Positions 29,513 to 41,500 of a DNA stretch of 64,000 nt are shown here, in pieces. Each line of letters opens with the position of its first letter. Positions within the stretch are counted from its first letter, which is position 1. Below the pieces are notes generated by a model that was given only the letters and a program-made list of their open reading frames with translations, was not told the origin of the DNA and did not search any database. Source of the stretch: Onchidella celtica. Its lineage: Eukaryota; Mollusca; Gastropoda; Systellommatophora; Onchidiidae. The translations under genes were made by a program, and so were the position numbers. The DNA lies in NCBI GenBank assembly GCA_963931925.1, contig OZ007570.1, forward strand, positions 45,123,691 to 45,187,690. The letters run 5' to 3'.

Positions 29513-32500
29513 TCACTCAAAATTTCTTTTCTCTGGCAAAGCATCTCTAATGGGTACTCCAGCTAGCTTGGTGGCCACAATCTCATCTAGTTTCTGTACA
29601 ATGTCTGTAGACAGATGGTTCTTCCAATCACCAACTTCACCTGAGGATACAAAATTGGGTTTGTCTTTTACATCAGTGGTCCACTTAACTCACTGAAATA
29701 TGACACAATGTGCATTACTAAATCATTTGAATTTTGAAATAACGAATGGGGTACTTGAAATTAACTGATCCTAAATTTAAGTCTTATTGCTTCCTCTCCA
29801 GTCAGAATACTGAGAAAAATGCATTGTCAGTTCTTATTTTAAGAGAAACAAAGGCAACTTTGAAACAAAATACAGTGGAATCCACATAATTCGAAGTCGT
29901 CGGGAAATGGATTAGACTTTGATTTACCTCAGAGAGAAATAACCATTATTATGCTGTTTATTCCATACCATAATATGATTACATCCCCTCTTGTAGATGC
30001 CCACCCCCCTAATAAAAAAAAAAAAAGAAAACCTGCGCAGGCACCTGTGTAGCATCTTTTGATTATTTTTCTTCAGGAAATAGGAGTGACCGTACCATGG
30101 TGGTAAAACATGAAAGCAGGATTGAATGGCTTAGACCAAGTAGTTCTGCCAGCAAACTGCCGCTTGCCTTTATATTGGCTGCATGTACATGTACTGTGTA
30201 AGCAGGATACTGTACTGTGGTAATCTTATCAATTGTTAAAGATATTCCTTCACGCATGATGTTCAAGTGCAAGTCTGTAGGGCCGCTGCATTATCCCACC
30301 CACTGGCTGACCTTGCTACATATCAGTGGAGTGGAATGACCATTATGTAGTGTAACAATGCCCTACAAGTAACCCTCCCTCCGCTTCACGCCCTGGTTGC
30401 TGCAATACATTACTCTAACCCTTCCCTTCCTCTGGATCACTAGTGCGAAAAGTGTCTGATCCGGGCTTTTATGGGTATTTTTTCAGCTGGCATTAAATTT
30501 GATGTTATGTTGGGGTGAGTGAGCTTGCTGTCTTTGAATTATCAGAAATTGGTTCAAATGTGAATTATAGAAGAAAGATTGCTAGAGATAACGAAGAAGA
30601 AAGAACCAGACTTTGAAATTACCTCGATTTAACAGAAATTCGGATTATCAAAGTTCAATTTACGTGGACTCCACTGTACATGTAATAAATGGGATCTCTT
30701 AAAAACTAATTTTCTCTCTATCTGTACAAGTTTATTTTCTCAGTCACTATGAACATGCTCTCAAAGTACCATTTATTTGAGGAATGATGAAAATAAAACC
30801 TTTACCTTTTCGCATAAATCTCTGCTCAGGCCTTGCTATTCCTGCATCTTTTAACCAATCATAATTGGTGGCTTTGTTGTTTTTCATATTTCCAAAGCTG
30901 CAGTGTTGGACAATGGCTTCCACTTGACTATTCGTCAGAGGCTTATTGAGGAATGTAGCAACTTCTTGTACAGCTTTATGGGGATCCTGAGAGCCGAATC
31001 AGATTATATTGTTTTAATAGCACAAAATCAAACTGAAAAAATCAAAAACTTACCCCATTAACACTTTCAGAATTTTACAGACAAGGCACAAAACTTCCCC
31101 TTTCAAAAAAACCAGAATTGTCTACGATGAGTTTGAATTCTGAATGACTATTCTCAACTCATTTATCATATGAGATTACACTTTAAGCTAAGACAACAGA
31201 CAATTCTGGCCAAATGAAAATGTGATGAACCAGATTTTGTATAATGCATAATATCAGTTACCAGTGTTGTAAATAAATAATACATGTTAGTTCCTACACA
31301 CATTTTCATTCTAACTTCTCTTATGAAAGCACTCATTTTTTTTTTCCCTCAATACACTTTGTGATAATTTTAGTCTTGGTTAGGTTTGCAATCTAGGCCT
31401 AAAAAAAAGTCTGCTTATAAATTGAAATAATTCTACTTCGTGAATCATAAAAAAAACAAGAAAAACAACAGGCATGAATCTTATCAATTTGAGGAGTAGG
31501 AGATCATTTTTTTAATTTCCACAATATTTCTGTAGAATGCCTTGTCTGGCCTCCCTCAAACTCAAATATCAAAAACCTTCAGATCTTGCTCGTACTGACG
31601 GTGATTTTGGAATCTAATTCCCTTTCTGTGTTATTAATTAACTTTTTCCCTACCGCGAGCCGCATTTTGCAGCTCAAGGGAAATCCCGATTCCTGCTGCA
31701 AGCCGCAAAATGCGGCTCATGAAATTCATGTTCAATTCCAATCCAGTATTTACGAAACACAATTTTTGTGAATACAATTCACTGTAGTACATTCAAACCG
31801 TAATATTTTGAATATACATTCATTTTCACACAATTTCATATTTTTTGGTTGTCTTTTGAGGGAACAAAATGGTGGCTCAAATATAGCTTGGTCCAACCAT
31901 GGAATACTGCCCAGAATGTGTGGTAGGGAAAGAGTTAAAATAACCCACTCACAATCTGCAAGTCCTCATAAAATATGACAAGCAAGTTCTCTTCGTTTCT
32001 CCTGTCCCAGGCTTCTTTTACATGCTTCCACCATGGACCGTAATGCACTATCGTGACAAAAAAATAGGAAAAAGAAAGTTCACGGACCCAGCGCCAGGTT
32101 ATTTCTTGCAATGCCCACAAATTTCAGCTTCTAATGTACAAGTCTAGACTAACAAAGATAGAACTAAATGAAGAAGTTACAATCTTTGTCTCATACTTCA
32201 AATACTCTTTCCCCAATGCATCAAATCTCTCTTTGCTGACAATGCACTAAAATGAAATGGTAAGTGTCATCCAAAAAATAGATGCTAGACTGACAGCCAT
32301 GAATTCATATACATACATGCAAATTTCTCACACTTTGTTCCTGTTTGTGCAGATCATATAAGCTTCAGGCCTGTTCCTGTTAAATTACAATGCACTTGTT
32401 CTCGAAGTGCAACCACTGGAATGCTGTTGCTACTATGCTAATATGGGTTGTAAGACTCCTAGGGAAGAACCAAAATCCTGCCAAGTTAAGACTTCTGTTC

Positions 32501-34751
32501 ATTAGGGCTGAACTTTGTGTTAACGACTAGACTCTCAAAGAAACCACAAACATTTTCAAAATAATCTTGCATTGGTCCTGAGGCAACTTACCAAGGTCTT
32601 CTACAAAGAGTCTGCAGTAATCTTCAAATGTACCATTAAAAACTTGTTTGATTTCTTTCAGTTTCAGGAACTTTGTGAGAAAATGGTAATAGGACACAAC
32701 TGTATCTTTGGGGTTTCTAGCAATATAGATGATCTGTAGAAATGAGAAAAAAAACACCAAACTTTAAAAAATAATAATAAAACAAATGAAAAAAAACAAA
32801 CAAAACAAATGAGCAGACCTGAAGTACATGTACTCTGCATGTACGTACATGTACATATGAATAAGATTCCTTCTTACATAAATCTCAAACTGGCAGACTG
32901 TCACTTTAATTCACTTATCAATCTGTCTCATTTTTATTAAAAAGGAACTACATGTAGCTAAACATTCTTGGACAACATTTGGAACATACCAAGGCAGCTG
33001 TCCTCAGTCCTTTTGCCACTGGCTCAGTTATCAAAAATATTTATTTGCAACTACACATACGATTATTGTTATTAAGCATCCAAATTACCTATGTCAGGAC
33101 TATGGACATAATTTTTTAATGTTTTTTTTTTAACAGCCAAAAGAAGTTTCAGTTTTTCTTTGCTGCACAGCACAGCTAATTTAATAATATTATTCCATAT
33201 CATCCCAATAATCTTGTCTGACAAATAACTGACCTTCGGTCTTTTCTCTTTGACCTCATTTGGCAATAGTGACAATGGCAAGTGTGATTTGATGAGTCGA
33301 GGTGAAGGCATTGTGGCAATAGCTTTCTTGCCTGGAAAGATCCATTCAAAGTAAGGAAATCTTTCCTCAATGTTGCCTGCTGCAGCCTTTTCAAAATCAG
33401 CACCACTGTTGACCAAGAATACAATTTCTTGTAGCCAAGTTGTTCCTTTAAGATGTTAGATTAAAAGAACGGTGTAACAATACCTGGATAAATGAATTTG
33501 ACCATAAAACTGAAACAAAAATGTACTTGTACTTATAATACATGTAATTGTAATTTCAAACTTATTTGTACTGATAATGCCATTTACACATGTTGATAGA
33601 CCACATAATAAAAAAAAATATCAAAATCACCTTCAATCCCAGCCAATAACCCTGTTCATCCAAATGCATCGGAAAGATGTCAAGTTTGCTCATAGGAATG
33701 ACTCATTCCTACTTACAGATGCTGATAACAACATCATCCTGTCATTGGTTTGATGTAGGAAATCTGTCCCTGCTGTAATCCTACCCAGTCTACACAAATC
33801 CTATATCCCACATTGGATTGACGAAGGGATGCTGGCTGGGATGTTTTGTCATATATATATTGGCATTTCTTCTCACTGATGATTGTTTCTACAATTCCAA
33901 CTTCAATTTGGACCTAAATTCTTTTACATGTGTCACATTCGTTAATTTATAATAGTTTTTATGACAATTTTCAACTTCACATGCCACCAGATCTAGATCT
34001 AGATTTTTCAGGAATAAAATGCAACATGTTGTAGATTGTAGGATGAAATGTCCTGAAAATCCTTCAGTCTTATCTCTTCTTACATTTTCACCTCTATGTT
34101 GTACCATCAGCATAAATTAAAAAAAAAAAAGTGGGGGTGTCATGTGGTCTCCAAACTTTTACCTGCTTTTGGAAAGCTCACTACCCAGATATCGTCCTCT
34201 CTAACATCAAACTGATGGATTCCTTTCACATCATTTACGACAATGTCTGAGAAGCAAAAGCCTCTGTATCGAAACAGATGAGGTCTGCGTCCATATTCAC
34301 GTACACGAATATCCTCAACTCCTCCAGCTCGTCTGGCAAATGCTAAATATTGGCGGAGTCCAACTGCGCCCAAGAGACATATACCAATACCTCCTGAAAT
34401 GTAAGTTAACAGCAGCAATGTCCTCCTTCGAGACTTTTGTCTGGTATTAACGTTTGGAGAATTTGATCGTGCTGAATTGGTGAATGTTCTGAAGGTAAAT
34501 TTCGTTGACAGAATCCGGAAATTATTGTTGGCTGGCATCCATGATGGTGAAAATTCAACAGAATATATCAGTTTAGATTTTTTTCTCCTGGTTAATGTCA
34601 AATTCTGCATAGATCTAGATCTAGATCTATGCAGCTTTGAAAACAGCACTGTCTGACTCTGTGTCTTATCACTCACATTCAGGCTCCTCAGTTTTGAACC
34701 TTGGTTAGATCTAAAGTTTAAAATTACGCTGTAAGCTATTCGTGTTGCCAT
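29513..34751 (-). CDS. SULT-A: membrane-anchored sulfotransferase (Sulfotransfer_1), 6 exons
   Basis: Transfers sulfonate from PAPS to an alcohol, phenol or amine acceptor; the substrate cannot be told. Exons in gene order: 34163-34751, 33234-33445, 32592-32733, 31953-32047, 30806-30986, 29513-29640. Total 448 aa. The ATG is preceded in frame by TAG 12 nt upstream, which fixes the start. Residues 1-110 are basic, Ser/Arg-rich and almost free of acids, like a mitochondrial presequence; 111-133 (TLLLLTYISGGIGICLLGAV) is a likely membrane helix. The domain follows: 5'-phosphosulfate loop SFPKAGTTW (192-200), catalytic His in IKSHLP (H251), 3'-phosphate binding IARNPKDTVVSYYHF (R273, S281), and the signature RKGEVGDWKNHLS (from R405). 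Typical cytosolic SULTs are about 290 aa without the extension. Same organisation as the paralogue at 38.6-50.7 kb. Confidence 0.92.
29873..30676. mobile_element. pogo/Tigger-like MITE in SULT-A intron 5
   Basis: 804 bp with TA on both sides (29871-29872, 30677-30678). Terminal inverted repeats CAGTGGAATCCACATAA and CAGTGGAGTCCACGTAA continue to TTCGAA/TTGAA, the style of Tc1/mariner pogo elements. No transposase frame. SULT-B intron 5 lacks it; subtracting it leaves 359 bp against 369 bp in SULT-B. Confidence 0.82.
31642..31934. mobile_element. TTAA-flanked MITE, family 3, in SULT-A intron 4
   Basis: 293 bp between TTAA at 31638-31641 and 31935-31938. Ends CTTTTTCCCTACC and, inverted, CTCTTTCCCTACC. 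Near the left end GAGCCGCATTTTGC and GCAAAATGCGGCTC form a strong hairpin. It ends only about 9 bp inside the intron from the GTGAGT donor of exon 4 (31947-31952). Confidence 0.82.
33635..33842. mobile_element. 208-bp hairpin MITE in SULT-A intron 1
   Basis: Imperfect inverted ends ATCCCAGCCAATAACCCTG and ATCCCAGCCAGCATCCCTT, about 30 bp each. No coding content. Absent from SULT-B intron 1; subtraction leaves about 509 bp against 440 bp. No clear target duplication seen. Confidence 0.65.
34605..34634. repeat. 30-bp perfect palindrome inside SULT-A exon 1
   Basis: A self-complementary sequence from CTGCAT through AGATCTAGATCTAGATCT to ATGCAG. On the coding strand it encodes the HRSRSRSMQ stretch (about residues 41-49). 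SULT-B has no equivalent at the same place. Confidence 0.95.
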
Positions 34752-35053
34752 GGTTAAGCACTAAGACTTGAAAAAGCTTGGCCTCACAACTGTATAAGTT
34801 ACCTACACCAGAGAATAATATATAATATACTCTCTGCCTACATCCCGCTTCTCCCATTCGGCAAGCGCTCCAGGAACCTATTTTTGTATTAATATTATCT
34901 ATACTCTCTGCTATTATTTTACTGTCGCTGTATACACTGTTTAGATGTATGCCAGTCGATGGAAGTACAAAACTACGAAAATTAGCAGACCACAAACATT
35001 ATTGAATAGGCTAAGTCAATGGCATTATTTTACTGTCTTGGACGCACCACGGA

Positions 35054-35069
35054 AACTGGTCGACCAATT
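35054..35069 (-). promoter_or_regulatory. Conserved promoter block of SULT-A with inverted CCAAT
   Basis: AACTGGTCGACCAATT lies 303 bp upstream of the SULT-A ATG and recurs unchanged 310 bp upstream of SULT-B (51002-51017), in flanks that have otherwise diverged. It holds ATTGG/CCAAT and the GGTCGACC palindrome. A regulatory role is inferred from conservation alone. Confidence 0.4.
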
Positions 35070-36526
35070 AGTGTTGGGCATGTTTGCACATGAAAAGCTT
35101 TTCTTTCAAAGAGAATAAAATATTGATCTATCGAGTTAATTAATGCACATGCAATTTGTTTAAGTACCGATACATAGATCCAGATCTAAAAGTAAGAGCC
35201 TAGGCCAGTGGAAATTAATACATGTACCTATGTTCTTTGATGTTAAATGCATTTCATTTTAATTACCTTACTATTCTTAAAATAGAATACTTGTGCTTTT
35301 GGGAGGAGGGTAGATCCATCAAGGGATACAATAGCTGCCATGCCCGGGGTGCTGGCAGCCCATTCTACAGCACAGAAGCACTCCAATTTTTCCCTTGTTT
35401 ACCAATGTGACTCAAACATTGACAAGAAGTTAAAAAATAATATATAATTTTTTTTTTTTTGTGTGGCTTAATATGATTTTCTTATAGTAAAATGGCAGTG
35501 TTAAGTTTGTGTGTGGTTTGCTTTTCTCACTGTTTCTATTTCTCTAAAAAGTTACAGCCAGCTGACGCGAAGCACCAACAGACTAGAGTTAACTATATCG
35601 AGGGGGTGCCTGTGCAAAGGCCGTATCGCTAGTTTTGTAAATTTTATAGAGTGGTTTAAAAGTTTGGCATGAAATATCAAATGTCTGTACGACTTTTAAA
35701 TCCTCATCAATAATTAGGTCAATTAATTAAATAATGGAATTCGCATCATCTCAAAATGTAGTAATTACCAAAGTGAAACAGATGCCAAAAAAACAAAAAT
35801 TGAAAATGTTTGAGTTAGGGTGTTTACGCAGGCACCCCTCAATGTTATTGGTGATTTGGCATGTTGTTCTGGAAATAACTAAACAGAACTTACAAAACAA
35901 TGCAGACTCCTGAAAGTGGCATGCTGAGCTCTCTGGTTGAGCTTGTGGTGATATTTTAAACAAAGTGGCCTTTCCTATGAGAGGTCTCCATCTCATCTTT
36001 CTTCTCTCATATCTATACATTGTGCAGACCCACATGTTCAAGCAAATGCGAATGCAGTCATATTTGATTCAGGATAATGATGACTTCCAACATGGTTGAG
36101 GAAGCTTATTACATGTGTAGACAATAACACTACAGTGTATTTAGTATTTTAATTTTTAAAAATTTAAAAAATATTTTATCACAGGTTAGCCAAAAAACTG
36201 TTGGCACACCAAATTTCTAAACATGCTTATCACAGAATTAGTACCCACAGAAGTAAGAGGTTCCTAATGGTTCAAGTTCTGTTAATTCTATTTTAAATGA
36301 ATGATCTGTAAAATTCACAAGCTGTATTTCTGCACAGATACATTAAATAAATTTAATAGCGATGTCCTGACAAAAGAATGATTAACTTTAGATTTCATTC
36401 ATAATTTTTGTAGACTGCTGAACATGAACATTAGTTGTAAGTAAGGTAAGCGAGTAGAACAGGTGGTGGACACAAATATTTTGGGCGTTCCCAGAGTGCA
36501 CTTTAAGGTGGTCATGAATCTCTTCA
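35070..36526. other. Spacer between SULT-A promoter and SULT-B 3' end
   Basis: No gene recognised. It contains a possible inverted-repeat element at about 35600-35843: the arms GGGGGTGCCTGTGCAAAGGCC and, inverted, GAGGGGTGCCTGCGTAAACACC. The remainder is AT-rich with only short, non-conserved frames. Confidence 0.5.
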
Positions 36527-36532
36527 TTTATT
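36527..36532 (-). terminator. Probable SULT-B polyadenylation signal
   Basis: Minus-strand AATAAA in the context TCACAATAAATGAA, matching the signal after SULT-A. Implies a 3' UTR of about 2.07 kb, of which 375 bp is a MITE. Confidence 0.5.
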
Positions 36533-37559
36533 GTGACAGTTTCTCTTGCAAGTAGTGCAGCTGATGGAAGGAATTTTCTCTGTTTTCTTCCTCTATCTGG
36601 ATCTTCAAAAAAAAAATAAAAAAATACTGACCCAGAATCTGGTTTGTGTAATGAACATACACAAACAAGAACATTTCAACAGTACACTACTGACATGCAC
36701 AATGGGCATTGACAAACAAGAAACAACTTTGTTGTTGAATTTAATAAAAACAAAATCTACGTTTCCATGTATAGCATTTGTGGTCAATCAAGCATGAGTG
36801 TTCTGATTATCATCATAGAATACGTGTAGTTTATATCCTTTCACCAATCAACATTAACCACAACTTTACAGATTCTGAAAATTCATATATGTGTACGGGT
36901 CATTATGGGACACTAAACAGATCTCTTCCAAAAATATATAGTTTTCTTGTAAATTTAATACTGGTGAATGAGTTTCAGTTTAAATCTAACAAATATACAT
37001 CAGACAAGGGTAATAAATGCTTTGTTGCAAATTTCTAATGACATCAACAATGATAGAACACACAACTAGGCTCAGCATAATTTTTGTTTTCTTCAAATAT
37101 TTACAATGTCTGATCTTAACCTTGGGGGAAGCAATGACATCAAAAATTGTCAATCAATACCTCAAAATGCACTGTGATCAATACAAACCTGGTGTCAAGT
37201 GGGCCCAACCATCAGTGTCAATGACCACTGATCGGGCCATAAATATGAAGATGTGCTATGTATAAAAAAAACAACTCTCAATGATGACACATTCTTTGAA
37301 ATTTAAAATGGCACAAATAATTACATTCAGCAGGCTGGACAAATGTAAAAGACTCTCTGACAACTTTTTCTGGAATATCTTGATGATCATATTTAAAGTG
37401 GTACAATTTATTACATTTAGCAGATTGGGTAAGCTTAATCATGTTACATAATTTCCAACGACCATTGATTTGTTAACTTTACTTCATGAACACAGGGTTC
37501 CTGCACTTCCAATCCACATTGGAGAGGACTGTGTAGCCTCCATCCTTTCTCATTACATG

Positions 37560-37628
37560 TAAATAATACATGTAATATTAATACTACTACTACTATACTA
37601 CTACTACTAATAATAATAATAAAAAAAT
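37560..37628. repeat. (ACT)n/(TAA)n microsatellite in SULT-B 3' region
   Basis: Trinucleotide run CTACTACTACT grading to TAATAATAAT and an A run. Confidence 0.75.
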
Positions 37629-37756
37629 AGATTCTACAGTAGCATGATGAAAGCCTTAAAAAATTCCATGAAAAATTTATGCTGGCATTGATGGGATTTG
37701 AACAATGTAATGGTTAATATGCATCAGATCTCTTTGGTAATGAAAGCATCCAAAAA

Positions 37757-38131
37757 CAGGGTTGCTACTCAACTGAGAAAAAAACATCTGAAATCTATGC
37801 GCGGCGCCTATGCGGAGCTTAAATTTTAAATGACTGACCATATTCTGCGCATAAATTTGAGACAATGGACCAAACATTACACCTTCACACAGAAATACAC
37901 AACAAGATACTTAAATAAAAGTAATAAATACAGCAACAACCCTTCTCCAGTCTGATCACGGACCATAACAAAAAAAAGGAACATCGGACCAGGGCATCGG
38001 ATACGCATGACCCTGAAAATCACCGCGGAGTGCAGAAAAAAAAAACGGGACATCGGAAAATCGCTGGGACATCGGAAAAATTATCGCTAATCTCTTCCAC
38101 CACGGATTTCCGCGGAAGAGTGGCAGCCCTG
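37757..38131. mobile_element. hAT-like MITE in SULT-B 3' region
   Basis: 375 bp with ends CAGGGTTGCTACTC and, inverted, CAGGGCTGCCACTC. The CAGGG start is typical of hAT elements. CAAAA flanks both sides, but an 8-bp duplication is not clear. Internal GACATCGG motifs repeat several times. The matching region downstream of SULT-A lacks it. Confidence 0.65.
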
Positions 38132-38598
38132 CAAAATATGAAATTCACTAGCAAGGTAAAGGCTGCCACTGATGATGACAACTAATTTTTACATAGACTT
38201 GACCAGTAACCCAACCCAAACTTTAAATTTTGTGACCATTATTATAAAAATACAAAACTTTCACTCAAATATTATGATAAACACTATATCAAAAAACCTG
38301 ACACTCTGAGAAAACTACAATATTATATCCTGTGCAATTGGCACTTAGACCACCTCTAACTCTAACCTCTTTAATTACAATGACCAAAAGCAAAATCAAC
38401 ATTTAAAAGACAAGCCATAAATATTCTCATATATTAAATTTTTTGAAGTTTGGATTTCCAGCCCATCAGCACAATGTTTTGGGCACAGGTTTTACATGAT
38501 TTTCATCCCAGAACTGTTGAAACTGAAAAGTATCACTATCATTATCATGATCTGATGTACAAGGCGGTATCAGTTCATCACTTTCATATATCACAATT

Positions 38599-41500
38599 TC
38601 ACTCAAGATTTCTCTTCTCTGGCCAAGTATCTCTAATGGGTACTCCAGCTAGCTTGGTGGCCACAATCTCATCTAGTTTCTGTACAATGTCTGCAGATAG
38701 ATGGTTCTTCCAGTCACCAACTTTACCTGAAGATACAAGAATCAGTTTGACTTTTACCCCAGTGGTCTACTCTAGATCATTGAAATATGAAGCAATGTGC
38801 ATCATATAAATTGAAATATAAACACATTTGAATTTCAAAATTCAGCATCTAAATTGGATTGATTTTGACACCGGGAGTTATTTCTTCCTCTCCAATCAGA
38901 ATACTAAGAATAATTTTACAGAAGAAAGCACTGTCAATTCTAAGACAATCTTTCAACAAAGCAATAAGCAAGACCCAAAAAACAATTAAATTTCACTCTG
39001 TCTGTACAAATTTATTTTCAGTTAATGTGAACATCCCATCATATTTTAATTTAAAAGAAAATTAATTTGAGGAATGATGAAAATAAAACCTTTACCTTTT
39101 CGCATAAATCTCTGCTCAGGCCTTGCTATTCCTGCATCTTTTAACCAATCATAATTGGTGGCTTTGTTGTTTTTCATATTTCCAAAGCTGCAGTGTTGGA
39201 CAATGGCTTCCACTTGACTATTCGTCAGAGGCTTATTGAGGAATGTGGCAACTTCTTGCACAGCTTTGCGAAGATCCTACGAGCCAAATGAAAGTTTATA
39301 TTATATATACTATAGTCATACAAAATGTAAGATCGAAAGTTACCTAACTAACACTTTCAAACACTTTTCTATTCTTAAAACAACATTTTCTACAACATAG
39401 GGTTTAAATAATTATTCTACGCTCATTTATCAATTTTCACTTTAGCATAAGTCAAGAGACAATTCTTGCTAAAATGAAATGTAATGATGTAGGTAATGTT
39501 AAAAAAAAAAAAATGTTAACTGTAGTTACTCAATTCATTAAGAAATAGTCTTTCTATTTGTTCCTACACAAATATCAATTTTCATCCTTACTTTTTCTAA
39601 AAAAGAGCTGTCATTATTTTTGTTCGGAAAACATTTTGTCACAATTGTCAAAAAAGTCAGGTTTGTAGTCCAGAACTAAGAATGTCTGCATATATAAGAA
39701 CAATTCTAATCTGTGCACCATAAAACACCATACATGTATTTATCAAATTTCAGGAGAAGGTGATGATTTTTTGAATTTCCACACAAATTTTGGAGAATGC
39801 CTGGTCGTCTCCCTTGAAATCAAACATTAAACATCCTAAGATCTTGTTACTCCAGCCTGATGATTTTGTAATTTTATTCTGGTAATGCATTATTAAAATA
39901 TAGTAAACAGCATTTAAACCGAAATCGGCAGGACTATGGGTTTGTTTTCAGTTTAGCAAGGGTTTTGGTTTAGTGACAGGACGTTTGAAAAATGCCAGTT
40001 TCAAGTGAGGTAGCCCAAATCACTTTGAAGAGGACAATGTGTTCCGGCAAAAGAGGCCCAACACGTCCTCGCTAGCTTTGTGTTTTTGACTGAGAAAAAG
40101 GATGGGCAACTGCTCACGCATCGGGACACACGAAGCACGGATATCATTATCCCATGAGGGCGAATGCAGACTAACTCTCAGAGTAGAGAGACATAAGTAT
40201 GGATGGACAGTCCTGCTGATCTCATTACCGTTACCATACATGATGCCATGAAATACGCTGTCCGTGGTCACTGGCACTAGTGTCGACTTCCTGATGTCAT
40301 ACATTTTATATGAAAGATCACCCGCGATGTGCCTAATGCTTTGTCTGCTGCTGTTTGATTTTGGACCAGCGAGGTTATAGGCCTCCCTCCTTCTCTTCCC
40401 TACCTCTGTTATGTGTCGCTGCCATGTAGGCCTATACCGCTGTGCAAAACGAAGCATGCTCTGTTGGTTTTTTTTAGGAGGGAAGGAGCAGGAGGAGTAG
40501 GGTGGTACAGTAATTTGACTCAGCCCAAGGCAAATCACAGTGAACTGGCCACTGAATCCAGCAATTTTCTTTTCAGTTTAACATGGGGTTACTTTGGTTT
40601 AGCGCAAGCTTATTAGCAAAGATAAAGAGGAAAGAAAATCGGGGATTCGTATTTTCCGTCGGTTTACCACTATTCTTCTTTCAGCCATATTCAGTTTAAC
40701 TGTTGCCCACTGTATCATGTTTACTACACTCACCATCTGCAAGTCCTCGTAAAACAAGACCAGCAAGTTCTCTTCACTTCTCCTGTCCCAAGCTTCCTTC
40801 ACATGCTTCCACCATGGACCATAATCCACTATCAAGACAAAAAGAAAAAAAAGAGTATTAAAGTTCAGGGATCCAGTTCTATCTACATGCCTTTCATGAA
40901 GCCCACAATTTCAGCACATAATGTAACACCAGTCTTCATAAACACAGATAAAAACTAATAAGAAAGTGCAGTTTTTTTTATGCCAACACTTCAAACTGGG
41001 AATGCACTCCAAATCTTACCTGAATGTTTCAGTCTCCCCTTTCAGTCTCAATGGCTAACCAAATACGAAAATGAAATGACAGATGTAATCCAAACAGGAC
41101 CTGAAATGATGGTTATGAATTTAAATACAAGCCACTTTCCCACATTTACGATATCCCTGTTCATGCAGATTACACACACATCCAGCCTGTTAGATTACAA
41201 ATGAAATAATAATAAATAATAATAATAAATTACATTTATATAGCGCATTTCCAATAAATGCTCAATGCGCTTTACAAGTAATAAAAACTCATTCCTCTCT
41301 CTCCCACAATCCCTCTCCCCACCCCCCCTCTCTCTCCCTTCCCATCACATTCTCACTCCTTCTATCACATGCTCTCTCCCCTCAGGTAAGTCAAGAAAAA
41401 TAAGCCTGCTGGAACAAAAAATGCTTTAGCTGCCTTTTGAAACTTACTAATGATTTTGTTTGTCTCAGTTCCATAGGTAACTTGTTCCACATTAAGGGGC

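Noticed and set aside
34711-34995. Extension of the SULT-A protein upstream of the ATG at 34751
   Set aside because: An in-frame TAG lies 12 nt before that ATG, so the upstream frame is separate.
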